Positions 44,248 through 53,151 are shown, counted from the first letter of the stretch. The stretch: DNA of 64,000 nucleotides from Lachnoclostridium sp. (GCA_021770065.1 JAETRR010000028.1:23437-87436); one strand, 5' to 3'. Numbers and translations: made by a program. The notes: generated by a model not told the origin, from the letters alone.

Positions 44248-45837
44248 ATGGCTGATTATGTAAAAGAGATTGAGAAAAGAAGGACCTTTGCCATTATTTC
44301 CCATCCGGATGCAGGTAAGACTACACTGACGGAGAAGTTTTTGCTGTACGGAGGCGCTATCAACCTGGCGGGTTCAGTGAAGGGAAAGGCCACGGCCCGT
44401 CATGCGGTGTCGGACTGGATGGAGATTGAGAAGGAGAGAGGTATCTCAGTCACTTCTTCGGTGCTTCAGTTTGAATATGACAATTACTGTATCAATATTC
44501 TGGATACACCGGGGCACCAGGACTTTTCCGAGGATACTTACCGGACCCTGATGGCGGCTGATTCGGCGGTGATGGTGATTGACGGATCCAAGGGCGTGGA
44601 GGCCCAGACCAGGAAGCTGTTTAAGGTATGCGCCATGCGGCATATCCCTATTTTTACGTTTATCAATAAGATGGATCGGGACGCTATGGACATCTTTGAG
44701 CTTCTGGACGATATTGAAAATGAGCTCGGTATCGCTACCTGTCCGGTAAACTGGCCTATCGGTTCCGGTAAGGCATTTAAGGGTGTCTATGACCGGAATA
44801 CCCGGAAGGTCCTGTTGTTTTCCGATACGGAGAAGGGGACGAAAGAGGGCCGGGAGCTGGAACTCGATCTGGAAGACCGGAAGCTTTTTGGCATTCTGGA
44901 TCCGGGGCAGAGGGAGAAGCTTCTGGAGGACATTGAACTTCTGGACGGGGCAAGCGCGGAGTTTGACCAGGAGGAAGTGAGCGCCGGGAAGCTGTCTCTC
45001 GTGTTTTTCGGATCGGCTTTGACGAATTTTGGTGTTGAGACATTTTTGAAGCATTTTCTTCAGATGACAACTTCGCCCCTGCCTCGCCGGGCGGATACCG
45101 GAGTGATTGATCCCATGAAGGAGGAATTTTCAGCCTTTGTGTTTAAGATTCAGGCCAATATGAACAAGGCCCACAGGGATCGGATTGCCTTTATGCGCAT
45201 CTGTTCCGGTAAATTTACGGCCGGCATGGAGGTGAACCATGTCCAGGGAGGGAAGAAGCTCCGCCTGTCACAGCCCCAGCAGATTATGGCCCAGGATCGG
45301 AAGATTGTGGAGGAAGCCTATGCGGGGGATATTATCGGCGTCTTTGATCCGGGGATTTTTTCCATCGGGGACACCATCTGTATGCCGGGCAGGAAGATTC
45401 AGTATGAAGGGATTCCCACTTTTGCGCCGGAGCATTTTGCCAGGGTGCGGCAGGTGGATACCATGAAGCGCAAGCAGTTTGTGAAGGGGATTGAGCAGAT
45501 TGCCCAGGAGGGAGCCATCCAGATTTTTCAGGAATATAATACGGGTATGGAGGAGATCATTGTGGGCGTGGTAGGCGTTCTGCAGTTTGATGTGCTGAAG
45601 TACCGTCTGGAAAATGAATACAATGTGGAGATTAAGATGGAGTCCCTGCCCTATGAGCATATCCGATGGATTGAAAATGAGGAGATTGATATGAGTAAGC
45701 TGGTGGGGACTTCAGACATGAAGAAGATTAAAGATTTGAAGGGAAGGCCGCTGCTTATCTGGGCCAATGCCTGGAGTGTGGGGATGACTCTGGACAGAAA
45801 TCCGGGGTTGATATTATCGGAATTCGGCAGGCAGTAA
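44248..45837 (+). CDS. prfC: Peptide chain release factor 3
   Basis: A 529-residue translational GTPase that recycles RF1/RF2. G1 motif SHPDAGKTTLTEKFL, G2 (GISVTSSVLQFEY), G3 DTPGHQDFSEDTYRTL, G4 INKMDRDAMD. The RF3-specific domain II/III sequence (VFKIQANMNKAHRDRIAFMR, and GVLQFDVLKYRLENEYNVEI) separates it from EF-G. The length is normal. It has its own promoter and stands alone before the leuA leader. Confidence 0.97.
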   Translation: MADYVKEIEKRRTFAIISHPDAGKTTLTEKFLLYGGAINLAGSVKGKATARHAVSDWMEIEKERGISVTSSVLQFEYDNYCINILDTPGHQDFSEDTYRTLMAADSAVMVIDGSKGVEAQTRKLFKVCAMRHIPIFTFINKMDRDAMDIFELLDDIENELGIATCPVNWPIGSGKAFKGVYDRNTRKVLLFSDTEKGTKEGRELELDLEDRKLFGILDPGQREKLLEDIELLDGASAEFDQEEVSAGKLSLVFFGSALTNFGVETFLKHFLQMTTSPLPRRADTGVIDPMKEEFSAFVFKIQANMNKAHRDRIAFMRICSGKFTAGMEVNHVQGGKKLRLSQPQQIMAQDRKIVEEAYAGDIIGVFDPGIFSIGDTICMPGRKIQYEGIPTFAPEHFARVRQVDTMKRKQFVKGIEQIAQEGAIQIFQEYNTGMEEIIVGVVGVLQFDVLKYRLENEYNVEIKMESLPYEHIRWIENEEIDMSKLVGTSDMKKIKDLKGRPLLIWANAWSVGMTLDRNPGLILSEFGRQ

Positions 45838-45845
45838 ATTTGTAC

Positions 45846-45874
45846 TTGACACGTATGCGGTTTTTTGCTATTCT
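45846..45874 (+). promoter_or_regulatory. Sigma-A promoter of the T-box-leuA transcript
   Basis: TTGACA (45846-45851), 17 bases, TATTCT (45869-45874), beginning nine bases after the prfC stop. Confidence 0.85.
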
Positions 45875-45894
45875 TGGATAATGATATAGAGAAA

Positions 45895-46206
45895 TGCAAG
45901 GATGAGGAGTAGTACAGTTCCCTCGGCGTTCAGAGAGCTGCTGGCCGGTGCGAAGCAGCGGAAGAGGGTATTGGAACTGACCTTTGAGCGGCTGCCCCAA
46001 ATCTTCGTTTTCGGAGAGAGTAGATGCAGACGGAGCCCGACCGTTACAGCGGGAAGGATATAAGGTTTAGGGAGATTCCCATGAAACCCGTATCTGATGA
46101 GCGTGTGAGCATTCACAAACCGGAGTGGTACCGCGTAAGGCAGATCTTAAAGCCTTTCGTCTCTGAATACAGCTGTAAGCTGTGGGAGAGACGGAAGGCT
46201 TTTTTT
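45895..46206 (+). promoter_or_regulatory. T-box leader controlling leuA, probable leucine specifier
   Basis: The leader carries the T-box hallmark CCGGAGTGGTACCGCG (46120-46135), which pairs with the uncharged tRNA 3' end. It is followed by a terminator with arms GCCTTTCGTCTC / GAGACGGAAGGC and a T run (46151-46206). Stem I has GATGAGGAGTAGTACAG on the left and GGAA-CTG-ACCTTTGAG on the right. This places CTG (45977-45979), a leucine codon, at the usual specifier position. Uncharged tRNA-Leu would therefore allow read-through into leuA. The terminator and T-box motif are seen directly; the specifier assignment is inferred. Confidence 0.92.
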
Positions 46207-46287
46207 GTACAACGGCCCGGCCAGCCAGGATTCTGCTGCCGGAAAAATTTTTTTATATCGTAACAATAAAAAAGGAGAGAGAAAAAG

Positions 46288-47952
46288 ATGATGAATCACA
46301 ACAAGTACCAGAGACAGTATTTCTTACCCCCTTACAAATGCATGAAATGGGCAGAAAAGGATTATGTGGACAAAGCGCCCATATGGTGCAGTGTGGATCT
46401 GCGGGACGGCAACCAGGCCCTGGTAGTGCCTATGACACTGGAGCAGAAAGTCGGCTTCTTTAAGCTTCTCTGCAAGGTTGGCTTCAAGGAGATCGAGGTG
46501 GGATTTCCGGCTGCCTCAGAGACAGAGTACACATTTCTCAGAACATTAATTGAGCAGGATTTGATTCCCGGCGATGTGACGATTCAGGTGCTCACCCAGG
46601 CCAGGGAGCACATTATCCGCAAGACCTTTGAGGCTCTTAAGGGGGCAGAAAAGGCTGTGGTCCATGTGTACAATTCCACCTCTGTGGCACAGCGCGAGCA
46701 GGTGTTTCACAAGTCTAAGGAGGAGATTCTGAAGATTGCCGTAGACGGGGCGGCTTTACTTGGGAAGCTGACGGATGAGACGGGCGGAAATTATCTCTTT
46801 GAGTACAGCCCCGAGAGCTTCACGGGAACGGAGCCGGAGTATGCGCTGGAGGTCTGCAATGCGGTTCTGGATGTGTGGAAGCCGACACCGGATAAAAAGG
46901 CGATTATCAACCTTCCGGTTACCGTGCAGCATTCTATGCCTCATGTGTATGCAAGCCAGATTGAGTACATGAGTGAAAATATGAAATACCGTGACAGCGT
47001 GGTTCTCTCCCTTCATCCCCACAATGACCGGGGCTGCGGCGTGGCCGATACGGAGATGGGTCTTCTGGCAGGAGCCGACCGTGTGGAGGGCACGCTTTTC
47101 GGAAACGGAGAACGTACCGGTAATGTGGATATTGTAACCCTGGCTATGAATATGTATTCCCAGGGCGTGGATCCCGAGCTTGATTTTGGCAATATGCCGG
47201 AGGTCTGTGAGGCTTATGAGAAGTTTACCGGGATGAAGATTAATGAGAGAAGCCCATACTCGGGAGCGCTGGTGTTCGCGGCATTTTCCGGGTCGCATCA
47301 GGATGCCATTGCCAAGGGTATGCATTACCGGGAGGACAACAATTGTGAAAAGTGGACGGTTCCCTATCTGCCTATTGATCCCAGGGACATTACGCGGAAT
47401 TACGATGCGGATGTGATTAGGATCAACAGCCAGTCCGGCAAGGGCGGTGTAGGTTATATTCTGGAACAGAATTTCGGCCTGAACCTGCCGCCGAAGATGC
47501 GCGAGGCTATGGGTTATGCGGCTAAGGATGAATCGGATCACAAGAATAAGGAGCTGCTGCCGGAGGAGATCTTCGAGCTGTTCAAGAGAAAGTTCGAGAG
47601 CCTTACCCATCCCTACAATATTACGCAGGTGCATTTCAAGCAGGTGAACGGTATTACGGCTGAGGTGCATACGGAGTTTGAGGGCAGGAAGGAAGTAACC
47701 TTTGCGGAAGGAAACGGACGTCTCAATGCGGTCAGCAATGCGCTTAAGAAGTGTTTCGGGCTTCAGTATAATCTGGTGACTTACCAGGAGCATGCTTTGG
47801 AGCAGAGCTCCAGCTCGCGGGCGATTGCTTATGTGGGGATTCAGACGCCGGACGGGAAGCTGCATTGGGGGGCTGCGGTGGATCCTGATATTATCCGGGC
47901 TTCTATTGATGCGCTTTTGACGGCTATTAATAATTCGGCGCTGCAGGGGTAA
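46288..47952 (+). CDS. leuA: 2-isopropylmalate synthase (LeuA type 2)
   Basis: A 554-residue enzyme condensing acetyl-CoA with 2-oxoisovalerate, the first step of leucine synthesis. The catalytic HMGL-like barrel (about 30-330) has SVDLRDGNQALV, EIEVGFPAASETEY and SLHPHNDRGCGVADTEMGLL with the metal-binding HxH. The C-terminal leucine-binding allosteric domain covers about 430-554. The sequence is of the long type (LeuA2, with YKCMKWAEKDYVDKAPIW near the start). ATG 46288 has AAAGGAGAG upstream; ATG 46291 follows at once. No other leu genes follow, so it stands alone under the T-box. Confidence 0.96.
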   Translation: MMNHNKYQRQYFLPPYKCMKWAEKDYVDKAPIWCSVDLRDGNQALVVPMTLEQKVGFFKLLCKVGFKEIEVGFPAASETEYTFLRTLIEQDLIPGDVTIQVLTQAREHIIRKTFEALKGAEKAVVHVYNSTSVAQREQVFHKSKEEILKIAVDGAALLGKLTDETGGNYLFEYSPESFTGTEPEYALEVCNAVLDVWKPTPDKKAIINLPVTVQHSMPHVYASQIEYMSENMKYRDSVVLSLHPHNDRGCGVADTEMGLLAGADRVEGTLFGNGERTGNVDIVTLAMNMYSQGVDPELDFGNMPEVCEAYEKFTGMKINERSPYSGALVFAAFSGSHQDAIAKGMHYREDNNCEKWTVPYLPIDPRDITRNYDADVIRINSQSGKGGVGYILEQNFGLNLPPKMREAMGYAAKDESDHKNKELLPEEIFELFKRKFESLTHPYNITQVHFKQVNGITAEVHTEFEGRKEVTFAEGNGRLNAVSNALKKCFGLQYNLVTYQEHALEQSSSSRAIAYVGIQTPDGKLHWGAAVDPDIIRASIDALLTAINNSALQG

Positions 47953-47981
47953 AATGGGGTGGATTGACGGGAGGCTGTGAA

Positions 47982-48195
47982 GGGTCTGCCGCAAAATAAT
48001 CCGGCCGGTTTTTCCATATCCTATGTTCGGACGGTTTGCGTACACTCTGTCTGCTCTGATCGTACATTGCCTTTTTCTTTTGTGTCTTTACTTTAGGATA
48101 CTTGGGCAATGTCCGCTCATATCAGACAGAGTGTACGCAAACAGCCGGACATATGGATATCGGAAAAACCGGCCGGATTATTTTGCGGCAGACCC
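47982..48195. repeat. Family B long palindrome (copy 2)
   Basis: A 214-bp inverted repeat whose outer 34 bases on each side are perfectly complementary (left begins GGGTCTGCCGCAAAATAATC). Inner arms share most sequence with copy 1 but carry paired changes, for example GCGTACAC / GTGTACGC, and the loop of about 35 bases is unrelated. It lies between leuA and the glycoside operon promoter. Confidence 0.93.
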
Positions 48196-48283
48196 GGAAG
48201 GTGGTTGAGGACGGCATGGTGGTTTTGTTGTGGTTTGATTATATTTTCGTAAATTTTTCTATAAATTTTTTACTATATTGGTG

Positions 48284-48312
48284 TTGACAATGAGTGATTT
48301 TAGCGTTATTAT
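48284..48312 (+). promoter_or_regulatory. Promoter of the PTS glycoside operon
   Basis: TTGACA (48284-48289), 17 bases, TATTAT (48307-48312), an almost perfect sigma-A promoter about 400 bases upstream of the first gene. Confidence 0.88.
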
Positions 48313-48333
48313 TGTACTAATGAAAGAAATAAT

Positions 48334-48407
48334 AGGTTTGTAACTTCTTCGAAGGCTTTCCCGAAAATTTTCTTGATTTTTTCGGTATGCATTGAAGAAG
48401 TTTTTTT
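48334..48407 (+). promoter_or_regulatory. LicT/BglG-type RNA antiterminator overlapping a terminator
   Basis: AGGTTTGTAACTTCTTCGAA followed by GGCTTTCCCG (48334-48363) resembles the ribonucleic antiterminator bound by LicT-family proteins (pattern GGxTTGTxACT...GGC...CC). Its right half is also the left arm of a terminator: AACTTCTTC (48342-48350) pairs with GAAGAAGTT (48394-48402), and inside it CCGAAAA pairs with TTTTCGG, followed by seven T. The two structures exclude each other, the classic antitermination switch. The antiterminator protein is encoded in the operon at 50625. Confidence 0.85.
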
Positions 48408-48435
48408 GTGTCTTAAAGTATTTTGGAACTATTAA

Positions 48436-48692
48436 CCCTTTAGTGCTGTCGCGCAGCGACTGGTAAAGTCGGGAAGGCGCACGAGAGGAACTTTCATGAG
48501 TGCCTTTCGAATGAAAGTTTCTCTCCATACCAGTGTGTCGAAGCGACTTTACCCTTTAGTGCCATCGCGCAGCGACTGGTAAAGTCGCAAAGACGCACGA
48601 GAGGAACTTTCATGAGTGCTATTCGAATGAAAGTTTCTCTCTATACCAGTGTGTCGAAGCGACTTTACCCTTTAGTGCCATCGCGCAGCGAT
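48436..48692 (+). repeat. Two 116-bp tandem hairpin units plus a partial third (family C)
   Basis: Units start at 48436, 48552 and 48668 (CCCTTTAGTGC...). Each full unit carries a stem-loop GAGAGGAACTTTCAT / ATGAAAGTTTCTCTC, and across unit junctions another GCGACTTTACC / GGTAAAGTCGC. The partial third unit ends in GCGCAGCGATTTTG just before the EIIA ribosome site. The block lies inside the operon leader, after the antitermination switch. Confidence 0.92.
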
Positions 48693-48710
48693 TTTGATAG
48701 GAGGAAAAAG

Positions 48711-49169
48711 ATGTTTGGCTTGTTTAAGAAAGAGGAATTTAAGATTGTGGCTCCGGTTGACGGAGAATTGATTCCGCTTGCAGAGGTTGCGGACGGGGTG
48801 TTTTCCGAGAAGGTTATGGGTGACGGGTTCGCGGTGATTCCGGACAATGGAGAGGTCTGTGCTCCTTTGAGCGGTACGGCAGAGACCGTGTTTCCTACGG
48901 GGCATGCGGTAGGCATCAAGACAAAGGACGGCATTGAGTGTATCGTACATATCGGCCTGGATACGGTTGAGCTGAACGGGGAGGGTTTTCAGCCTCTTAT
49001 TAAGCAGGGAGATAAGGTGAAGGCGGGAGAGCCTATGGTGCGGTTCGAAAAAGAAGCGCTGGAGCAGAAAGGCTATAAGCTTACAACTATGGTGGTATTC
49101 CCGTCGGGATATGATCATAAGTTTGATTTGGGAAAGAGGAAAGTGGCTTCCGCAGAGAGGCTGGTTTAA
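48711..49169 (+). CDS. PTS EIIA component, glucose family
   Basis: A 152-residue single-domain EIIA. ATG 48711 follows AGGAGG (48699-48705). Active-site His80 (CIVHIGLDTVELNG) and supporting His65 (TGHAVGIK) are present. It passes phosphate from HPr to the separate EIIBC at 51636, which has no EIIA domain. The order EIIA, enzyme, antiterminator, EIIBC is unusual but all lie in one transcription unit. Confidence 0.93.
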   Translation: MFGLFKKEEFKIVAPVDGELIPLAEVADGVFSEKVMGDGFAVIPDNGEVCAPLSGTAETVFPTGHAVGIKTKDGIECIVHIGLDTVELNGEGFQPLIKQGDKVKAGEPMVRFEKEALEQKGYKLTTMVVFPSGYDHKFDLGKRKVASAERLV

Positions 49170-49170
49170 T

Positions 49171-50601
49171 ATGAAGCAGGTATGGAATCCTTATCTGCCC
49201 AGCTGGGAATATGTTCCTGACGGAGAGCCGCATATATTTAATGGCAGGCTGTATATCTATGGCTCCCATGACCGGTTTAACGGTACTACTTACTGTATGG
49301 AGCCTTACGTATGCTGGTCTGCGCCTGTGGAGGATCTGTCCGACTGGACCTGCCACGGCGTTATCTATACCGGCGAGAATGATGTGCTGAATGAGACAGG
49401 AAAACGCCTGATGTTCGCGCCGGATGTGGTGGAATATGATGGAAAATATTATCTGTACTATGGCCTGGATACTTCCGTTGCAATTTCCGTTGCCGTAAGC
49501 AGCCGCCCGGAAGGACCTTATTCCTTTTACGGAAATGTACATCATAAGGACGGTCAGATTCTGGGATTAAAGGAAGGGGATGCGCAGCAGTTTGATCCCG
49601 GTGTTTTTCGGGATGATGACGGCAGGATTTACCTGTACTCCGGCTTTTCCACTACACCGGAGGTGGCAGAGCGGATCCGGAAGAAGATGGGAGATAAGGC
49701 GGAGAGCATGAATATTTCCACTGAGGGTAACTGGGTCGTTCAGCTGGAGGAAGATATGCTGACGCTGAAGACAGAACCGAAAAGGCTTCTCCCGGGGGTT
49801 TCCAGCTCCGCAGGCACGGGCTTTGAGGGCCATGAATTTTTTGAGGCTTCTTCTATGCGTAAATTCAACGGAAAGTATTATGCCGTTTATTCCAGTGTTC
49901 AGGGCCATGAATTGTGTTACGCCATGTCAGATTACCCGGACAGGGACTTTGTCTACAAAGGAGTCCTGCACTCAAACGGGAATCTGGGAATCAGTGAGAA
50001 GCCTCTGTACTATTATGCAAATAACCACGGTTCTTTGATAGAAATAAAGGGTGAATATTATATATTCGGACATCGCCATACCAATTACACGCAGTATCAG
50101 AGGCAGGGGGTTGCAGAAAAGCTTTCCATGAGGGAAGACGGAACTTTTGCACAGGCAGAGATGACGTCATGTGGATTAAACGGGAAACCTCTTATTGGCA
50201 GAGGGGAGTATCCGAGCTGTATCGCATGTGTTTTACTGTCAAAAAACGGAGCATGCAAGGAAGATACATCCATTGACAGGCAGATGCATCCGGCTATTAC
50301 ACAGGATGAGAAAAAGGAAGCCTTTATTACAAATATCCGGGAAGGTACTCTGGCGGGATATAAATATTTTGACTTTTGCGGTCTGGAATCAGTTACTGTT
50401 AAGGTGAAAGCCAGCGAAGCGGGCATGTTAGCTGTCAGAACAAGTATGGACGGTCCGGACATTGCGGACATCCCCATTGATGCCTGTGATGACTGGAGGG
50501 ATTTTACGGCAGCGGCAGATGCTGCGGACGGTACGGCTGCCCTGTATTTTATTTATCACGGAAAGGGAACACTTTTATTTAAGAGTTTTACATTAAAATA
50601 A
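49171..50601 (+). CDS. Glycoside hydrolase family 43 protein
   Basis: A 476-residue cytoplasmic GH43 enzyme. ATG 49171 starts two bases after the EIIA stop with GAGAGG upstream. The five-blade propeller shows the base region YVPDGEPHIFNGRLYIYGSH, the second acid FAPDVVEYDGKYYLYYG, and the general acid region GHEFFEASSMRKFNGKYYAV. The C-terminal 120 residues form a CBM6-like beta-sandwich (TVKVKASEAGMLAVRTSMDG). GH43 members usually split arabinose, xylose or galactose linkages. No signal peptide is present, so it acts on imported oligosaccharides or glycosides. Confidence 0.9.
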   Translation: MKQVWNPYLPSWEYVPDGEPHIFNGRLYIYGSHDRFNGTTYCMEPYVCWSAPVEDLSDWTCHGVIYTGENDVLNETGKRLMFAPDVVEYDGKYYLYYGLDTSVAISVAVSSRPEGPYSFYGNVHHKDGQILGLKEGDAQQFDPGVFRDDDGRIYLYSGFSTTPEVAERIRKKMGDKAESMNISTEGNWVVQLEEDMLTLKTEPKRLLPGVSSSAGTGFEGHEFFEASSMRKFNGKYYAVYSSVQGHELCYAMSDYPDRDFVYKGVLHSNGNLGISEKPLYYYANNHGSLIEIKGEYYIFGHRHTNYTQYQRQGVAEKLSMREDGTFAQAEMTSCGLNGKPLIGRGEYPSCIACVLLSKNGACKEDTSIDRQMHPAITQDEKKEAFITNIREGTLAGYKYFDFCGLESVTVKVKASEAGMLAVRTSMDGPDIADIPIDACDDWRDFTAAADAADGTAALYFIYHGKGTLLFKSFTLK

Positions 50602-50624
50602 GCTGATGCTGCAGAGAGGGAGAT

Positions 50625-51455
50625 ATGAAAGTCATTCGGAATATCAATAACAACGTAGCAGTCTGTCTGGATGATAACAATCATGAAGTGATTGCGTTTG
50701 GAAAAGGTATTGGCTTCAAAAAGGCACCCTATGAGATTGCGCTGTCGCAAATTGACCGAACTTACTATAATCTGGAGCCGCATTATATTGCATTACTGGA
50801 TGAACTTCCTGCAGACGTTATGGATGTTACTTTTGAAATCGTACAGAAGGGAAGCTCTTACCTGAAAACGGAGTTTAGTACGGTATTTTGGTTTTCTCTC
50901 TGTGATCATATTAATTTCGCCGTTCAAAATGTGAAAAAGGGGCTTGTCTTAAGTAACCCGCTGACAAATGAGATCCGGCATTTTTATGAGAGGGAGATGA
51001 AGCTTGGGGAGTGGGCGATTAATCATATCAGTAAGCGGTTGTCGGTCAGGCTTCCCCAGAGCGAGGTGGGAAACATCGCCATGCATTTTATCAATGCAGA
51101 GCAGCAGGTTAAGCAGGCGGCGGAGCGGGATGATATCGAACATTTTGTGGATGACATCACGGATATTATAGAAAGCGGGATGAATATCATTATTGATCGG
51201 GACAGCTTCAGCTATTCACGCTTTGTGACCCATTTGAAATATCTGCTGAAACGCTCAAGCAGCCTTCATATGCCGGAATCCGAGAATGCGAAGCTCTATG
51301 AGAGCGTCTGTGAAGAGTTTCCGGACTTAAAAAGAGTTGGAGAAAAAATAAAAGAATATATTGCTGCAACCTTGCAGGTGGAGCCGGCAAAAGAAGAGAT
51401 TCTGTATCTGATGATACACATTAACCGGCTCTGCGCAAGGGAAGATGGATTGTAA
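50625..51455 (+). CDS. BglG/LicT-family transcriptional antiterminator
   Basis: A 276-residue antiterminator. An N-terminal RNA-binding CAT domain (residues 1-58, VIRNINNNVAVCLDDNNHEV, IAFGKGIGFKKAP) is followed by two PRD domains with conserved His residues (DHINFAVQNVKKG, EVGNIAMHFINAEQQ, FVTHLKYLLKRS, LMIHINRLC). PTS phosphorylation of the PRDs by the operon's EIIB and by HPr should set its activity. Its likely RNA target is the switch at 48334-48407 at the head of the same operon. Confidence 0.94.
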   Translation: MKVIRNINNNVAVCLDDNNHEVIAFGKGIGFKKAPYEIALSQIDRTYYNLEPHYIALLDELPADVMDVTFEIVQKGSSYLKTEFSTVFWFSLCDHINFAVQNVKKGLVLSNPLTNEIRHFYEREMKLGEWAINHISKRLSVRLPQSEVGNIAMHFINAEQQVKQAAERDDIEHFVDDITDIIESGMNIIIDRDSFSYSRFVTHLKYLLKRSSSLHMPESENAKLYESVCEEFPDLKRVGEKIKEYIAATLQVEPAKEEILYLMIHINRLCAREDGL

Positions 51456-51470
51456 CCCGAAAGGGGCTTT

Positions 51471-51532
51471 ACCTGGCACGTTTGTTTCGTCCGGCAGATA
51501 TCTGGCGGTCCGGGACGGTGCCGGGTTTTTTT
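51471..51532 (+). terminator. Internal terminator after the antiterminator gene
   Basis: Arms ACCTGGCAC (51471-51479) and GTGCCGGGT (51518-51526) with further pairing inside, followed by seven T. Read-through must occur for the downstream genes unless they have another promoter. Two more inverted repeats, AACAGGA/TCCTGTT and ACAGGGG/CCCCTGT (51541-51600), follow before the next ribosome site. Confidence 0.85.
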
Positions 51533-51635
51533 AGGGCTTAAACAGGACGGGGGAGCGCGCATCCTGTTCTGAGAGCACAGGGGAAATATTTATCCCCTGT
51601 ATTATAAATAAGAACGAGAAAGAGGAGAGTAGTGT

Positions 51636-53060
51636 ATGGCAAAGTATACGGATTTATGTAATCAGATTCTTGAAAAAACCGGCGGAAAAGACAATATTTC
51701 CGGTGCGGTCCACTGTATGACAAGACTCCGCCTGAACCTAAAGGACAGATCCCAGGTGGATGTGGAAGCAGTAAAGGAGATCAAGGGTGTTCTGGGAGCA
51801 CAGTTTTCCGGTGAACAGTTCCAGATTATTATCGGGCAGCATGTATCGGAGGTTTACCCGGAGTTCTGCAGTATCGCAGGCCTGGGGCAGGCTGCGGCTA
51901 TTGATGAAAATCTGGACAATAAGGAGCCTTTTGATATTAAAAAAGTTCCGGCAAAGGTACTGGATTATATTTCCGGTTCGATTGCCCCCATTCTTCCCAT
52001 AATGATGGGCTCCGGATTCTTTAAAATGTTTTATGCGATTTTAGGACCGGATCTTTTAAATTTGATGCCCAATGAGGCGCCGCTTATGCAGACCCTCTAC
52101 ATTGTGGGAAACGCCGGATTCTATTTTATGCCTGTGTTTGTTGGCTGGGGAGCGGCTAAGAAGCTGAATACCAGCATTGCATTGTCTCTGCTGCTGAGCT
52201 GCCTGCTGATAGATCCTAACATCATAAATATTGTATCGGCCGGTGAGCCTTTCAGTATTTATGGCTTTATTCCCATGCAGCTTAACAATTATACCCAGTC
52301 GATACTTCCTACACTTTTAACCGTATGGGTTTTGGCTTATGTATTCCGCTTCTTTGATAAGCATGTGCCTAAATCTGTCAAGATTATCGGCGTTCCTTTC
52401 TGTACGCTGGTAGTGATGGTTCCGGTTATGTTCTGCGCCCTGGCGCCTGTAGGCAACTGGATGGGTATGCTTCTGTCCGCTTTCTTCAGCGGCCTGTATA
52501 ACATTGCCGGTCCTCTGGCCATTGCGCTGATTGCTGCTTTCTGGCCATTCATGGTTGCAACAGGTATGCATATCGCTGTTGTTCAGATTGCACTGTTAAA
52601 TATTGCAAATATGGGCTTTGATCCCATTGTACTGGCCGGTTCTAATATTGCAAACTATGCCCTGATGGGTATGACCGTTGCTTATTTCCTGCGCACTAAG
52701 GGAGAGGAGAAGCAGATGGCCAGCGCCAATGTTGTCACATTGATTGTGGGCGGTATCTCTGAGCCTACCCTGTTCGGTATTCTGCTGCGCAATAAGCAGG
52801 CCATGGTATGCCAGATCATCGGCGGCTTTATCGGCGGCCTGCTTGGAGGCATTCTGGGCGTGGCGGTTTATACACTGGGCGCTTCCAACTTCCTGACCGT
52901 CCTGCAGTATGCCGGCGGCCCGGGTTCTAACTTTATCAATGCCTGCATTGCCTGTGCGGCGGCATTTGTGGCGTCGCTGGCCGTAGGCCTTGTAATCGGC
53001 TTTGGCGACGGCGCCGGGCTTAAGAATTTTAAGGGAAAACGGGCAGCTAAGAAAGCCTGA
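51636..53060 (+). CDS. PTS EIIBC component, beta-glucoside/sucrose type
   Basis: A 474-residue fusion with EIIB (1-90, phospho-Cys27 in SGAVHCMTRLRLNL) and EIIC (about 105-460, nine to ten membrane segments, PILPIMMGSGFFKMFYAILG, then ISEPTLFGILLRNKQAM). It has no EIIA domain, so it depends on the EIIA at 48711. With a LicT-type regulator and a GH1 6-phospho-glucosidase downstream, a beta-glucoside is the likely substrate, possibly a substituted plant glycoside. Confidence 0.93.
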   Translation: MAKYTDLCNQILEKTGGKDNISGAVHCMTRLRLNLKDRSQVDVEAVKEIKGVLGAQFSGEQFQIIIGQHVSEVYPEFCSIAGLGQAAAIDENLDNKEPFDIKKVPAKVLDYISGSIAPILPIMMGSGFFKMFYAILGPDLLNLMPNEAPLMQTLYIVGNAGFYFMPVFVGWGAAKKLNTSIALSLLLSCLLIDPNIINIVSAGEPFSIYGFIPMQLNNYTQSILPTLLTVWVLAYVFRFFDKHVPKSVKIIGVPFCTLVVMVPVMFCALAPVGNWMGMLLSAFFSGLYNIAGPLAIALIAAFWPFMVATGMHIAVVQIALLNIANMGFDPIVLAGSNIANYALMGMTVAYFLRTKGEEKQMASANVVTLIVGGISEPTLFGILLRNKQAMVCQIIGGFIGGLLGGILGVAVYTLGASNFLTVLQYAGGPGSNFINACIACAAAFVASLAVGLVIGFGDGAGLKNFKGKRAAKKA

Positions 53061-53070
53061 AATAATTAAA

Positions 53071-53105
53071 AAGGGGGTGTCTTATTTACGGCACCCCCTG
53101 CTTTG
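53071..53105 (+). terminator. Terminator-like hairpin between EIIBC and hydrolase genes
   Basis: AGGGGGTG / CACCCCCT with a 12-base loop, followed by GCTTTGCT; the T-tract is poor, so it may be a leaky attenuator or an mRNA stabiliser. Confidence 0.55.
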
Positions 53106-53151
53106 CTATAAAGATGAAACTGATCAGGGCCATAAGGGGAGGATTCCGTTT

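Noticed and set aside
46756..48045. Minus-strand open frame of 429 codons opposite leuA
   Set aside because: It is antisense to a clearly real leuA, has no ribosome site, and its translation shows no domain; it follows from the codon usage of leuA.
48436..48692. Tandem repeats considered as a CRISPR array
   Set aside because: Units are contiguous 116-bp copies without distinct spacers, and no cas genes are near.
48612..48710. Longer N-terminus for EIIA from ATG 48612
   Set aside because: It would be translated from the 116-bp repeat; EIIA homologues begin near MFGLFKK and AGGAGG precedes ATG 48711.
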